A stretch of DNA of 64,000 nt, taken from the NCBI GenBank assembly GCA_002281875.1, contig NCHN01000002.1, positions 62,001 to 126,000 on the forward strand. The letters run 5' to 3'. The DNA comes from Sphingobacteriia bacterium 24-36-13 (lineage in GTDB: Bacteria > Bacteroidota > Bacteroidia > Chitinophagales > Chitinophagaceae). This document shows, in pieces, positions 23,478-32,640 of the stretch (position 1 is its first letter; each line of letters begins with the position of its first letter). The notes below the pieces were generated by a model. The model saw only the letters and a program-made list of their open reading frames with translations, was not told where the DNA came from and made no database searches. The position numbers and the translations under genes were made by a program.

Positions 23478-24362
23478 ATGGATTTCAGAAAGCAAAGGCT
23501 TTCCATCGAGGAAGGCAAGGAAATGGACATGGTTAATTACTTGTCCTTATTAGGCCATGAGCCTTCAAAAATCAGGAATAGCGATTATTGGTATCTGTCT
23601 CCTTTGCGGAAAGAAAAGACAGCTTCTTTTAAGATTAATCGTAAGCTGAACAGATGGTACGATCATGGCCTGGCAAAAGGTGGTAATCTTATTGATTTCG
23701 GTATCGAATACCATCGCTGTACTATCGGTGAATTACTGGACAAGATTAGTGTTAATTTTTCCCTTCAGCAGCCTGTTATTTATCCTACCAAAGTGGAGAA
23801 CGCATCCGATCATAAAATCAAAGTGTTGGGAGATTTCTCGCTTACTTCTTACCCGTTATTACGCTACCTCAAGCAAAGACTTATCCCCATTGAAATTGCC
23901 GAGAAATACTGCCGGGAAATCAGGTATCAGCTAAACGGTAAAACGTATTATGGCATAGGGTTTAAAAATGATGCGGGCGGTTTTGAAATACGGAACCCAT
24001 ATTTTAAGGCGAGCAGCTCGCCTAAAGATATTACCACCTATAAAAACGGAGCTAAGGAGGCCATCGTTTTTGAGGGCTTTACAGATTTTTTATCTTTCAT
24101 GGCCATCCATAAACACCTTCCATCAAACAGCCATGATTTTGTAGTTTTAAATTCTGTTTCCTTTTTTGAAAAAGCCCGCCTGTTTATGGAAGAGCATGAA
24201 GTTATCCGGCTTTATCTGGACAGGGATGCTACCGGACGAAATTACAGTCAGCTTGCACTTTCCATTAGTGATAAATATTCAGATGAAAGCAGTCTTTACA
24301 AAAATCATAAAGACCTTAACGACTGGATAGTGAATTTCGGCAAGCCATCCAAAAGTATTTAG
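23478..24362 (+). CDS. TOPRIM-domain primase-like protein
   Basis: A 294-residue protein combining a DnaG-like N-terminal region (about 15-75, YWYLSPLRKEKTASFKIN and GLAKGGNLIDF, as in CHC2 zinc-finger primases but without the zinc cysteines) and a C-terminal TOPRIM domain: the catalytic Glu in VFEGFTDFLSF and the DxD in LYLDRDATG. It would prime the complementary strand after transfer of the mobile element. It precedes the mobilization genes on the same strand. Similar proteins are common on Bacteroidota elements and appear intact here. Confidence 0.87.
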   Translation: MDFRKQRLSIEEGKEMDMVNYLSLLGHEPSKIRNSDYWYLSPLRKEKTASFKINRKLNRWYDHGLAKGGNLIDFGIEYHRCTIGELLDKISVNFSLQQPVIYPTKVENASDHKIKVLGDFSLTSYPLLRYLKQRLIPIEIAEKYCREIRYQLNGKTYYGIGFKNDAGGFEIRNPYFKASSSPKDITTYKNGAKEAIVFEGFTDFLSFMAIHKHLPSNSHDFVVLNSVSFFEKARLFMEEHEVIRLYLDRDATGRNYSQLALSISDKYSDESSLYKNHKDLNDWIVNFGKPSKSI

Positions 24363-24506
24363 GAGGTGGTTACGCTGATATAATCGTGGCCTTATAGGTA
24401 TATCAGCAACGCTGTAGCTTCTTGCCGCCTTAAAGGATGTCTTCAACTGCTTCTAAGGTCATAAAATCTTATAGAAGGCTGTCAGATTGTAACGTTCCTG
24501 CAATCG

Positions 24507-24541
24507 GCCAGATGAACGGTTGTTAAACAACCGGATCTGGC
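24507..24541. other. Candidate oriT palindrome upstream of mobC
   Basis: A compact, nearly perfect palindrome: GCCAGAT (24507-24513), 3 nt, CGGTTGTT (24517-24524), A, AACAACCG (24526-24533), 1 nt, ATCTGGC (24535-24541). It lies 75 nt before mobC in the 254-nt intergenic region where origins of transfer are usually found next to relaxosome genes. No terminator T-run follows. The nick site itself cannot be read off by eye, so oriT is a proposal. Confidence 0.5.
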
Positions 24542-24580
24542 TGCCCTTTACTCGGAACTCGTGGGCAGGGCTACTAAAAT

Positions 24581-24610
24581 GTGAAAATGAGTTTGAAAAC
24601 GTGAAAATGA
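24581..24610. repeat. Short direct repeat just before mobC
   Basis: GTGAAAATGA occurs at 24581-24590 and again at 24601-24610, a 20-bp period that places both copies on the same DNA face. The second ends six bases before the mobC ATG. Such iterons near oriT often bind the MobC-type accessory protein for autoregulation, which is an inference here. Confidence 0.45.
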
Positions 24611-24616
24611 AAAGTG

Positions 24617-25006
24617 ATGGAAAGAGAAAATTCAAACAGGACACGCATCATCGGGCTGCGCTTAACTCCCGTTGAGTATGCCAAAATCGAAAAGAAATGG
24701 AAGGCTTCTACCTGCCGTAAGCTAAGCGAGTATGTACGCCGCAGTGTATTTGAAAAGCCTATTGTTACAACATACCGCAACAGCTCGCAGGATGACTTAA
24801 TGGCAGAACTTACACGCCTTCGCAGCGAACTTAACGCAGTTGGAAACAATTTCAACCAAGCGGTTAAAAAACTGCATACACTCAGCCAAATTGCTGAATT
24901 TAAGAGTTGGCTGATTGCTTATGAAGTGGAGAGAAAAATCCTGAATAACAAGGTGGATGAGGTTAGGAATAACATCAAAAAAATGTTGGAAATATGGTTG
25001 CAGTGA
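24617..25006 (+). CDS. MobC-type relaxosome accessory protein
   Basis: A 129-residue protein with an N-terminal ribbon-helix-helix-like part (RTRIIGLRLTPVEYAKIEKKWKAS, KLSEYVRRSVFEKPI) and a C-terminal helical part containing the family signature LNAVGNNFNQAVKKLHTL. Such proteins bind oriT and help the relaxase to nick. ATG 24617 is preferred over the adjacent GTG. Its end overlaps the relaxase start by 13 bases, so the two are translationally coupled. Confidence 0.9.
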   Translation: MERENSNRTRIIGLRLTPVEYAKIEKKWKASTCRKLSEYVRRSVFEKPIVTTYRNSSQDDLMAELTRLRSELNAVGNNFNQAVKKLHTLSQIAEFKSWLIAYEVERKILNNKVDEVRNNIKKMLEIWLQ

Positions 25007-26301
25007 TCAAGGCCGGACATTCCATGCACCGCATTTTCAACTACAATGAGAACAAAGTAAAAGAAGGCGTTGCAGAGTGCATCGGCGCAGAGAATTATCC
25101 GCTGAATGCAGGTGAAATGAGTCTTAGCATAAAGCTCAATTACCTGCTGAAGCGCATGGCACTTAATGAAAATGTGAAGCGTAACAGCGTACATATTTCG
25201 CTCAATTTCGATCCTTCGGAAATCGGTTTGCCGAAGGAAAAATTAACAGAGATTGCTAAAACTTATATGCAAAAATTAGGCTTTGGCGACCAGCCATATT
25301 TGGTTTACCAGCACCGCGATGCGGGGCATCCCCACATCCATTTAGTAACCACGAACATACAAGCCGACGGAAGGCGTATAGACCTTCATCATTTAGGCAT
25401 CCGCAAGTCGGAACCGGCAAGGAAGGAAATTGAAAAGCAATTTGGATTAGTGGTTGCGCAGGGCAGGCAAACAAAGCAACCATACGAGTTGGAACCAATC
25501 GTAATGAGTAAGATCCACTATGGGAAATTACAGTCGAAAAAGGCCATCAGGAATGTGCTGGAAGGTGTCTTAAATACCTACAAATTTACCAGCCTGCCAG
25601 AGCTTAATGCTGTGCTTCGCCAATACAACGTAATGGCTGACCGGGGGAGTGAAAATTCGAGGATTTTTAAAGGTGGAGGGTTAGTATATCGCATTCTGGA
25701 TGACATCGGAAATCCCATCGGCGTACCCATAAAAGCGAGCGACTTTTACAACAAACCAACCCTTAAATTTTTGGAAGATAAATGTGGCCCTAACCATGCA
25801 AAACGAATACCCTTTAAAGTCCGCGTGAAAAACGAAATAGACAAGGCCCTCATCGGCAAGCCGCCAACACTTGATGAATTGATGAAAAAACTGGAAAGGC
25901 AAGGGATACATACTGCCCTGCGCAAAAGTGATAGCGGTTTATTATACGGGATAACTTACGTAGATCATCAGACTAAATGTGTTTTCAACGGCAGCGTTTT
26001 AGGCAAGCAGTATAGTGCCAAAGCCATTCAGGAAAGATGCCAAGCCACAGAAACAATCCATCCTGCTTTGCTACCACAAGTAAAGTTAAAACCGGCTGAA
26101 ACAGGGCCGCTTTCACAGGCTAAAACACCACCCATGCCGGGAACCTACCACGAGCCGAATAACACTCCGGTTACAGCAGATAGAACAAGCCTTTTGGACG
26201 TCCTGATGCAACCTGAGCAAATGGCGGATTATGTACCCGGCCAATTAAAGAAAAAGGGTAAAAAGAAGAAAAAGAAAAGTAATATTTCAAATAATCAATA
26301 A
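24994..26301 (+). CDS. MobA/VirD2-family relaxase
   Basis: A 435-residue relaxase. The N-terminal about 200 residues form the nuclease domain (PF03432 type), with the three-histidine metal motif visible as HRDAGHPHIHLVTT (about 104-117), and a candidate catalytic Tyr among the early residues (NYNENKVKEG). The C-terminus is very basic (LKKKGKKKKKKSN). It nicks at oriT and pilots single-stranded DNA. It is coupled to mobC upstream, and the coupling ATPase follows 11 nt after its stop. Confidence 0.93.
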   Translation: MVAVIKAGHSMHRIFNYNENKVKEGVAECIGAENYPLNAGEMSLSIKLNYLLKRMALNENVKRNSVHISLNFDPSEIGLPKEKLTEIAKTYMQKLGFGDQPYLVYQHRDAGHPHIHLVTTNIQADGRRIDLHHLGIRKSEPARKEIEKQFGLVVAQGRQTKQPYELEPIVMSKIHYGKLQSKKAIRNVLEGVLNTYKFTSLPELNAVLRQYNVMADRGSENSRIFKGGGLVYRILDDIGNPIGVPIKASDFYNKPTLKFLEDKCGPNHAKRIPFKVRVKNEIDKALIGKPPTLDELMKKLERQGIHTALRKSDSGLLYGITYVDHQTKCVFNGSVLGKQYSAKAIQERCQATETIHPALLPQVKLKPAETGPLSQAKTPPMPGTYHEPNNTPVTADRTSLLDVLMQPEQMADYVPGQLKKKGKKKKKKSNISNNQ

Positions 26302-26312
26302 AACTTACGACT

Positions 26313-28304
26313 ATGGCTATGCAGACAGGTGAAAACGAACAGGCGCTGAGGAAAATTCTGGATATGACCAGGCTGATCAGCATCGTAATTTTAGTGTTGC
26401 ATTTTTATTACTACTGCTATGAGGCATTTCAAGCTTGGGGGCTTAGCAGTACGTTTAGCGACCGAATTTTAAACAATATCTACAGGACTGGACTATTCAG
26501 CTATTTTGTAAAAAGCAAACTCATTGCTTTAGGTTTCTTAACGATTTCGCTACTTGGGGCCAAAGGCCGTAAAGATGAAAAGCTGAGTTATAAAACAGCA
26601 TTCGCCTATATCATTACAGGCTTGCTTCTTTACTTTTCAAGTTATCTTTCGATGCTGCTGAGAATGCCTGTGCAGGAGAAAGCAGCTATTTATATTGGCA
26701 TTACTGCTATCGGTTTTCTATTAGTCCTTTCAGGGAGTACTTTGCTTTCCCGCATCATTAAAAACAGGCTCAATAATAAGGACATTTTCAATAAAGAAAA
26801 CGAAACTTTTCCACAGGAGGAACGCCTGCTGGAAAATGAGTACTCGATCAATTTGCCGGCTCGTTACCAGCTAAAGAATAAGGTACGCAATAGCTGGATC
26901 AATATCATTAACCCCTTCCGTTCCATAATGGTTTTGGGAACACCGGGTTCGGGCAAATCCTACTTCGTCATTCGCCATGTGATCACGCAGCATATCCGTA
27001 AGGGATTTACCATGTTCGTGTACGATTTCAAGTTTGACGACCTTTCTAAAATTGCCTACAACACTTGGCTGAAGAACAGGCACCGGTACCCCAAACCACC
27101 TGCTTTTTATGTGATCAACTTTGACGACCTGACCCGCAGCCACCGGTGTAATCCCTTGGAGCCTTCTGCGATGACCGATATTACCGATGCTGCTGAAAGC
27201 GCCCGCACCATCCTGATGGGTTTGAACAGGGAATGGATCAAACGCCAGGGCGACTTCTTTGTGGAATCGCCAATCAACTTTCTGTCTGCGGTAATATGGT
27301 ATCTAAAGAAATACAAGGACGGCGAATTTTGCACCCTGCCCCATGTTATCGAGCTGATGCAGGCGGACTACGATAGTTTGTTTACCCTCCTCAGGACAGA
27401 AAAGGAAATTGAAGTGCTGATCAACCCTTTTGTGAACGCTTATCTAAATGATGTGATGGAACAGCTGGAAGGCCAGATAGCAGCCGCAAAGGTAGCCATG
27501 GCGAGGCTTTCTTCCCCGCAATTGTATTACGTTTTATCGGGCAATGACTTCAATCTTGACATTAATAACCCGGACGATCCGAAGATCGTTTGCATGGGGA
27601 ACAACCCGCAAAAGATTCAGATCTATGGGGCAGTTCTCTCCTTGTATGTAACCCGTTTGGTAAAACAAGTAAATAAGAAGGGGAAATTGAAAAGCAGTCT
27701 CATTTTCGATGAGTTTCCTACTATTTATCTGAACAATATGGATAGCCTAATAGCCACTGCAAGGAGTAACAAAGTTTCCACCTGTTTAGGCATCCAGGAT
27801 TTCAGCCAGCTACGCAAAGATTATGGCCGTGAACAGGCCGATGTAATCATGAATATTACCGGCAATATTGTTTCCGGACAGGTAACAGGTGATACCGCCA
27901 AACAGCTTTCCGAACGCTTCGGAAAGATCATGCAAGACAGGGAAAGTTATTCCATTAACAGCGGCGACACTTCCATCAGTCGCTCCAAACAACTGGAAGC
28001 CGCTATACCACCCTCAAAAATATCCGGTTTAAGTTCCGGGGAATTTGTGGGTATGATAGCTGACGATCCGGATAATAAAATAGAGCTGAAATCTTTCCAT
28101 TGTGAAATTATAAATGACCATGAAGCACTAAAAAGAGAGGAAGAAAACTATAAAAATATAGAGGTAATCCGTAAGCTCGACAATAGCATGGTACAACGCA
28201 ATTATTTACAGATTAAGCAAGACATCCAGGACATTATACAGTCTGAAATGGAACGGTTGCTGAATGATCCGGGGCAGGCACATCTGGTCATTAATAAGGG
28301 TTAA
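26313..28304 (+). CDS. TraG/VirD4-family type IV coupling protein
   Basis: A 663-residue membrane ATPase. The N-terminus has three to four membrane helices (about 20-155). The motor domain has the Walker A motif LGTPGSGKSYFV at about 209-220 and the Walker B motif SSLIFDEFPTIYL. It links the relaxosome to the mating-pair channel. It is the last gene of the mobC-relaxase-coupling operon. No channel genes are found in this window, so transfer would need a channel from outside it. Confidence 0.93.
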   Translation: MAMQTGENEQALRKILDMTRLISIVILVLHFYYYCYEAFQAWGLSSTFSDRILNNIYRTGLFSYFVKSKLIALGFLTISLLGAKGRKDEKLSYKTAFAYIITGLLLYFSSYLSMLLRMPVQEKAAIYIGITAIGFLLVLSGSTLLSRIIKNRLNNKDIFNKENETFPQEERLLENEYSINLPARYQLKNKVRNSWINIINPFRSIMVLGTPGSGKSYFVIRHVITQHIRKGFTMFVYDFKFDDLSKIAYNTWLKNRHRYPKPPAFYVINFDDLTRSHRCNPLEPSAMTDITDAAESARTILMGLNREWIKRQGDFFVESPINFLSAVIWYLKKYKDGEFCTLPHVIELMQADYDSLFTLLRTEKEIEVLINPFVNAYLNDVMEQLEGQIAAAKVAMARLSSPQLYYVLSGNDFNLDINNPDDPKIVCMGNNPQKIQIYGAVLSLYVTRLVKQVNKKGKLKSSLIFDEFPTIYLNNMDSLIATARSNKVSTCLGIQDFSQLRKDYGREQADVIMNITGNIVSGQVTGDTAKQLSERFGKIMQDRESYSINSGDTSISRSKQLEAAIPPSKISGLSSGEFVGMIADDPDNKIELKSFHCEIINDHEALKREEENYKNIEVIRKLDNSMVQRNYLQIKQDIQDIIQSEMERLLNDPGQAHLVINKG

Positions 28305-28372
28305 ATGTTTGCCCTTATAACCAGCCAACAAGGAATAGGCAAAACATCGGTTAACTGCTTCTTCATATATTC

Positions 28373-29302
28373 TTATCCATTATTAGGGAAAAGTACTTTT
28401 TTCAGTTTCTCTGCGGCCTGTTGATGTTTGGTTTCATCCATTCTGGAAAGGTTCAATAACTTCCATTGTACCGAAGGAAGCCTGGAAACTTCTTCCATTT
28501 TGGGTAGTCCCAATAAATCCCACTGTGGCCGTCTTTCTTTGAAGGATTGCAAAAAATTCCGTTCGTCATCGGTCATGTTTTGATGGATAATGGCGATTAA
28601 ATCTTCCCGTGTTTGTTCCAATTCCTCTACCGGAATATCTACTTCTGCCATCTGTGTGAATTCCGTTGCGTAAATCTCGCGGATGTCTTTGCGGTGCGGA
28701 GCCAACAATTCGGACATAGGACGTTGGTGGCTGATTAAAAATACCAGAAATGTCTTCCGTAAATCTTCTGTAAAGCCTTCATTTTCCAGCAGGAATTTTA
28801 CGTCAAAGAGGTCGCGTGGGTGCTGGCGGTCTAAGGCCGCACAGATTTTGCCTGCATATAAATCCGGCAGTGAAGCCACTTGTATTTCCGCATAGCCAAA
28901 TTCCTTTTCCACTAATTCGTTCACTTCCATGCGCACTTCGGGAAATACCGTTCCCCTGATCACAGGGGACAGCTCTACTTTGACACGTATGTCCTCTACC
29001 TGGAGTATCAATCGGAGTGCATTGCTCTGTTCATGCGTATTCTGTATATGGATGCCAGGAATAGTCTTCCTGATCAGTTCGCTCAGCCGGGACAAGGCCG
29101 CCCGGATATTGACCAGCGCTTCCTCACGGTCTTCTGAAGGCAGGTATAACAGGTCAATATCCACCGAAAGACGTGGCAATGACCGGTAAAATAAATTGAT
29201 GGCCGTTCCTCCTTTCAGTGCAAAGCATTTCTCGGTGTCTAATAACGGAAGTATGCGCACAAGTAATTGCACCTGACGGTAATATATGCTGTCTCTCTTC
29301 AT
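28373..29302 (-). CDS. abiEii: AbiEii-type nucleotidyltransferase toxin
   Basis: A 309-residue type IV toxin. The nucleotidyltransferase core is visible as FALKGGTAINLFYR followed by the metal-binding DID in LSVDIDLLYL, with a third acidic site likely in the VKVELSPVIRG strand. The DLYAGKICAALDRQHPRDLFDVK motif is characteristic of AbiEii/AbiGii toxins. It modifies RNA (tRNA for studied members) and stops growth, which gives abortive infection. It is encoded three bases after its antitoxin gene. It may also stabilize the mobile element. Confidence 0.93.
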   Translation of the reverse strand: MKRDSIYYRQVQLLVRILPLLDTEKCFALKGGTAINLFYRSLPRLSVDIDLLYLPSEDREEALVNIRAALSRLSELIRKTIPGIHIQNTHEQSNALRLILQVEDIRVKVELSPVIRGTVFPEVRMEVNELVEKEFGYAEIQVASLPDLYAGKICAALDRQHPRDLFDVKFLLENEGFTEDLRKTFLVFLISHQRPMSELLAPHRKDIREIYATEFTQMAEVDIPVEELEQTREDLIAIIHQNMTDDERNFLQSFKERRPQWDLLGLPKMEEVSRLPSVQWKLLNLSRMDETKHQQAAEKLKKVLFPNNG

Positions 29303-29305
29303 GTT

Positions 29306-30094
29306 TTAATGTTGGAAATCTTTAGGTACGGTTATTTTATAGGTTTTGTCCAGTTCGCCACCCTTCACAATCATTCGGTTGCCAGACCCCAGGTTTATAC
29401 TTTCCTGTTTTAGTTTGCTATACCAGGCATAATTGTGTTTAGAACCGAACCAGAGGAAAAGCCGTTTTACCTTTACATTGGTGCAATGTTCCAAGAGTTT
29501 TTGCAAGGTCCGGGGCGATAACGTAGTCATACCCTGTATCAATTGATCGGCATGCTCAAACGATATTTTTTCGGGCACTTCATTCAACATTTCAAGACAA
29601 GCTTTTTCCGGGCAGGATATTTTCAGTTCTGCCATTCCTTCTTTCCAGGGTACAGTGGCTGTATAATCATTAGCTATTGCCGGTGTCATATCTTCAAAAA
29701 GTTCCTTTCTTGAATGGCGGATAATGACCGTGTTTTCTGATACCTCATTTACCCAGGCGGGCAATTTGTCGTTGCCATAAACCTGTATTATCTCTTTCTT
29801 TGACGTTGGTAAATAATGCGAAAAGCCTTTTAATTCCAGTGCCGACAGTCCGCCCACGACAAAATCCGTCTTCATAATGAATTGCAGGACATGGACAATA
29901 CTTTGCCAGGATAGCCGCACACTTCCCCTGGCATAAATGCCTTTCTGCAAGAGTTTTAATTGTTCGCTCTTGATCAGGTTGTCAATTGCATGTTTATTCA
30001 GCCCTGCCTGCTCCATCAGCCATTTCCTGGTAGCGATCACTCCTTCAGGAAGAAGCTGTTCCAGCATTTTACGTCTCTCAGGATTGAGTGCCAT
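29306..30094 (-). CDS. abiEi: AbiEi-type antitoxin and autorepressor
   Basis: A 262-residue antitoxin with an N-terminal winged helix-turn-helix (KWLMEQAGLNKHAIDNLIKSEQLKLLQKGIY split over residues about 24-54) and a C-terminal domain that neutralizes the toxin (LFLWFGSKHNYAWYSKL). AbiEi proteins bind inverted repeats in their own promoter. Two such repeats lie just upstream here (30114-30133 and 30173-30192). It is the first gene of the leftward toxin-antitoxin operon. Confident by length, order and motifs. Confidence 0.92.
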   Translation of the reverse strand: MALNPERRKMLEQLLPEGVIATRKWLMEQAGLNKHAIDNLIKSEQLKLLQKGIYARGSVRLSWQSIVHVLQFIMKTDFVVGGLSALELKGFSHYLPTSKKEIIQVYGNDKLPAWVNEVSENTVIIRHSRKELFEDMTPAIANDYTATVPWKEGMAELKISCPEKACLEMLNEVPEKISFEHADQLIQGMTTLSPRTLQKLLEHCTNVKVKRLFLWFGSKHNYAWYSKLKQESINLGSGNRMIVKGGELDKTYKITVPKDFQH

Positions 30095-30113
30095 GTTTAC
30101 ATTATTTGTATTA

Positions 30114-30192
30114 GACGGCGTTTATCGCCGTCAGAACAAAGATACATAAACTAATTTATAAAAATGTCAAATTACGGCGTTAATCGCCGTCA
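30114..30192 (-). promoter_or_regulatory. Paired AbiEi operator repeats
   Basis: Two copies of one palindrome lie upstream of abiEi: GACGGCG-TTTAT-CGCCGTC (30114-30132) and ACGGCG-TTAAT-CGCCGT (30174-30190). Both share GGCGTT(T/A)ATCGCCGTCA and their starts are about 59-60 bp apart. Paired inverted repeats in the promoter are the known binding sites for AbiEi autorepression. The first copy is 19 nt from the antitoxin ATG. Confidence 0.8.
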
Positions 30193-30440
30193 AGGGGATA
30201 TAGTGTAAATTGAAAAGGACTTTGAATGAAATAATTTTATTCTTTGGGCATGTCCCTTCGGACCGGGTCATTCCAGGGTTCGCTTCGCTTCCGTGTGATC
30301 ACACCGGCTCGTTTCTCGCCGCCTTCCATCCCCCTCATGCTTTATTATTTAAGTCACTTCCATGCCTCATGACAAGGGATGACGGCCAGCCTGCTCCGCA
30401 TTTTCCAATGCGAAACGGATAAAAAGGCAGCTAATGTATT

Positions 30441-30555
30441 GCGGGCAAAGCTGGCTGGAAAACCAAAAGACTACGGCATAATGGCTTTGCTCGTTCCTCA
30501 CAAATCCACCCTTCGGGACTTATTCCGTTTCCTTTTGGTTTTCCGCTTTACCCGC
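30441..30555. repeat. Large imperfect inverted repeat upstream of ssb
   Basis: GCGGGCAAAGC (30441-30451) pairs with GCTTTACCCGC (30545-30555) with one mismatch, and GGAAAACCAAAAG (30457-30469) pairs perfectly with CTTTTGGTTTTCC (30532-30544). The arms total 24 bp with a 5-nt bulge and enclose a 62-nt loop. It lies in the 577-nt gap between abiEi and ssb. No protein-like frame is convincing in that gap. It could fold when single-stranded, as in a priming site or replication origin, or be an RNA. Confidence 0.65.
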
Positions 30556-30671
30556 ACTGTTTACCTGCTTTCTTTTTTTCCGTTTTTTCTTTTGGAAAAA
30601 TGCTCTTTGGGGCAGACGGCGTGAAAAAAGATGAATGAACAAAATGGTTTAACAATTAAAATTCAAACGTT

Positions 30672-31082
30672 ATGAACATTATCGGAAGACTGACAAGGGA
30701 TGCGGAAATCAGCACCCTGCCGAGCGACAAACAAGTGGTTAACTTTTCTATTGCGGTCAATGATGGCTACCGCAACAAACAGGGCGAACAGGTGGAACTA
30801 ACCGAATACTTCAACTGCGCCTACTGGATTTCAACGAACGTGGCAAAGGCACTGACCAAAGGTACATTGGTGGAGCTTAGGGGGCGGGTAAGTGCAAGGG
30901 CATGGATTGGGGGCGATGGAGAAGCGCATGCAGCACTCAATTTCCATACTTCACAAATTAAACTGTACGGAGGTGGCAGGAGAACGGAAACCGTAGCAGA
31001 CGATAGGGAAGACAATACCGTGGCATCCGCTAACAAACGCAAAAGCGGTAATACAGCAGAAAAAGACGACCTGCCTTTCTAA
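30672..31082 (+). CDS. ssb: Single-stranded DNA-binding protein
   Basis: A 136-residue SSB with an OB fold over about 1-105 (MNIIGRLTRDAEI, NFSIAVNDGYRN, YWISTNVAKALTKGTLVELRGRVSARAW) and the acidic interaction tip EKDDLPF at the C-terminus. It coats transferred single-stranded DNA of the element. It opens the second rightward block (ssb, DUF932, PRTRC genes). The linker is short and polar, as in plasmid-encoded SSBs. Confidence 0.95.
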   Translation: MNIIGRLTRDAEISTLPSDKQVVNFSIAVNDGYRNKQGEQVELTEYFNCAYWISTNVAKALTKGTLVELRGRVSARAWIGGDGEAHAALNFHTSQIKLYGGGRRTETVADDREDNTVASANKRKSGNTAEKDDLPF

Positions 31083-31122
31083 ACAATCATTTTTCATTTA
31101 TCAATTTTTAAAAATTATAATC

Positions 31123-32196
31123 ATGGCACATAATCTCAATTTCAACGAACGTACAGGCAAATACAGTTTCTTTAGCGTACAACACAAGGCATGGCATAAT
31201 TTAGGGCAGGTAGTAGAGCAATATCCCACCAGTGCCGAAGCAGTTAAATGCGCAGGGCTTGACTTCGAGGTCATCAAATCACCGCTGTACACGCATGGTA
31301 CAGGGGTAACCATTGGCAACGATGGTGAAATAAAAGAGGGTGGTAATATTTTACTGCCCGAAAACTTCGCCACCATGCGCACCGATACCAATCAGGTTTT
31401 CGGGGTAGTGGGCAAGGATTACCAAATTGTACAAAATGCAGATGCCTTCGCTTTTTTCGATGCGATTGTAGGCGGTGGCGAAGGCATACTGTATGAAACC
31501 GCAGGGGCATTGGGTAATGGGGAACGCATATTTATAACCGCCAAACTACCCGATTATATTCGTGTGGGCAATGGTGATGACGTAACCGAAAAATACATTT
31601 TCCTGACCACCTCTCACGATGGAACAGGCAGCATAACCGCAGCCTTTACACCCATAAGGATAGTTTGCCAGAACACGCTGAATGCATCGCTTCGTAATAT
31701 GTCCAACGTGGTGCGCATTCGTCATACATCAGGTGCAAAACAGCGTTTGGAAGAGGCGCACAAAGTAATGGGACTGGCTAACCAGTTAAGTACCAAACTG
31801 GAAGAAATATTCAACCAATGGGCAAAGGTACGTATCACTGATACGGAAGTGAAAAAGCTTATTCAACTGGCACTATGCCCGAATAAGGAAACATTTGCAG
31901 CACTTAAAAAAGGTGCAGAAGATGAATTGTCTACCGTGTTCAAAAACACCGTTAACGATGCCTTTGCCTATGCAATGATAGCGGATACACAACAAATGGA
32001 TACTACCAAAGGAACAGTGTTCGGAGCGTATAACGGCATCACGGGCTATTATCAGAATGTCCGCAATTACAAAGATGATGAAGCCAAACTGCAATCTATC
32101 GTGATGGGCGGTACGGCACAACTAAAAGCACAGTCAGCCTTTAACCTCTGCAATGAATTTGCTATGAACGGGGCTGACGCATTTGCACTGAACTAA
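31123..32196 (+). CDS. DUF932 (phage/plasmid-like) protein
   Basis: A 357-residue DUF932 protein: AWHNLGQVVEQYPTSAEAV near the N-terminus, then YQIVQNADAFAFFDAIVGGG, KLPDYIRVGNGDDVTEKYIF and TPIRIVCQNTLNASL are the typical family blocks. Family members occur on phages and conjugative elements and their function is unresolved; a role in DNA replication or protection has been guessed from context. It lies 40 nt after ssb. The gene appears complete. Confidence 0.9.
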   Translation: MAHNLNFNERTGKYSFFSVQHKAWHNLGQVVEQYPTSAEAVKCAGLDFEVIKSPLYTHGTGVTIGNDGEIKEGGNILLPENFATMRTDTNQVFGVVGKDYQIVQNADAFAFFDAIVGGGEGILYETAGALGNGERIFITAKLPDYIRVGNGDDVTEKYIFLTTSHDGTGSITAAFTPIRIVCQNTLNASLRNMSNVVRIRHTSGAKQRLEEAHKVMGLANQLSTKLEEIFNQWAKVRITDTEVKKLIQLALCPNKETFAALKKGAEDELSTVFKNTVNDAFAYAMIADTQQMDTTKGTVFGAYNGITGYYQNVRNYKDDEAKLQSIVMGGTAQLKAQSAFNLCNEFAMNGADAFALN

Positions 32197-32252
32197 GACA
32201 GCAGGGCGGGCAGTAGTCCTGCCTGCCCTCATTTATTTACTCAAAAAAATGG

Positions 32253-32630
32253 ATGATGAAACCTTTAGAGAAATTGATAAACGTAGAGAAAGCCAAGTTG
32301 CTGCATGAACTGTTCCCGCAGGAAATACCTGCTTTACTGGAATATGCCGGCAATTTATGTGCAACCATAAAAGAGGATGAGCATTTACATGGGAAGTGGG
32401 AAAATGGTTTGCTGACCATTGAGGCATGGCTGTCCTTTGTGGACGAAGTGGAAAAAAAAATTAAGCGATACGGCAATTACCTGCATACACATAGCCGAGT
32501 ATTTGCCGACCAGTTGTTTGATGGCTACCTCGCATTATACATGGTGCATTGCCTGACTTTATATACCACCACACGCAAGCACAGCAATCACAAATTCGTA
32601 CTGGCAGTAGATTTATTGTTCAACCCTTAA
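32253..32630 (+). CDS. Hypothetical protein before the PRTRC genes
   Basis: A 125-residue soluble protein, largely helical (LEKLINVEKAKLLHELF, LTIEAWLSFVDEVEKKIKRY, LFDGYLALYMVHCLTLY). Two adjacent ATG codons (32253, 32256) are possible starts. No family is recognized. It sits in the same rightward block, 10 nt ahead of the small membrane protein, and similar unknown genes are usual in these backbones. Function unknown. Confidence 0.65.
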   Translation: MMKPLEKLINVEKAKLLHELFPQEIPALLEYAGNLCATIKEDEHLHGKWENGLLTIEAWLSFVDEVEKKIKRYGNYLHTHSRVFADQLFDGYLALYMVHCLTLYTTTRKHSNHKFVLAVDLLFNP

Positions 32631-32640
32631 ACGTGAATTT

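Noticed and set aside
30210-30624. Two short rightward frames in the abiEi-ssb gap
   Set aside because: They cross the inverted repeat, overlap each other and have no start context or domains.
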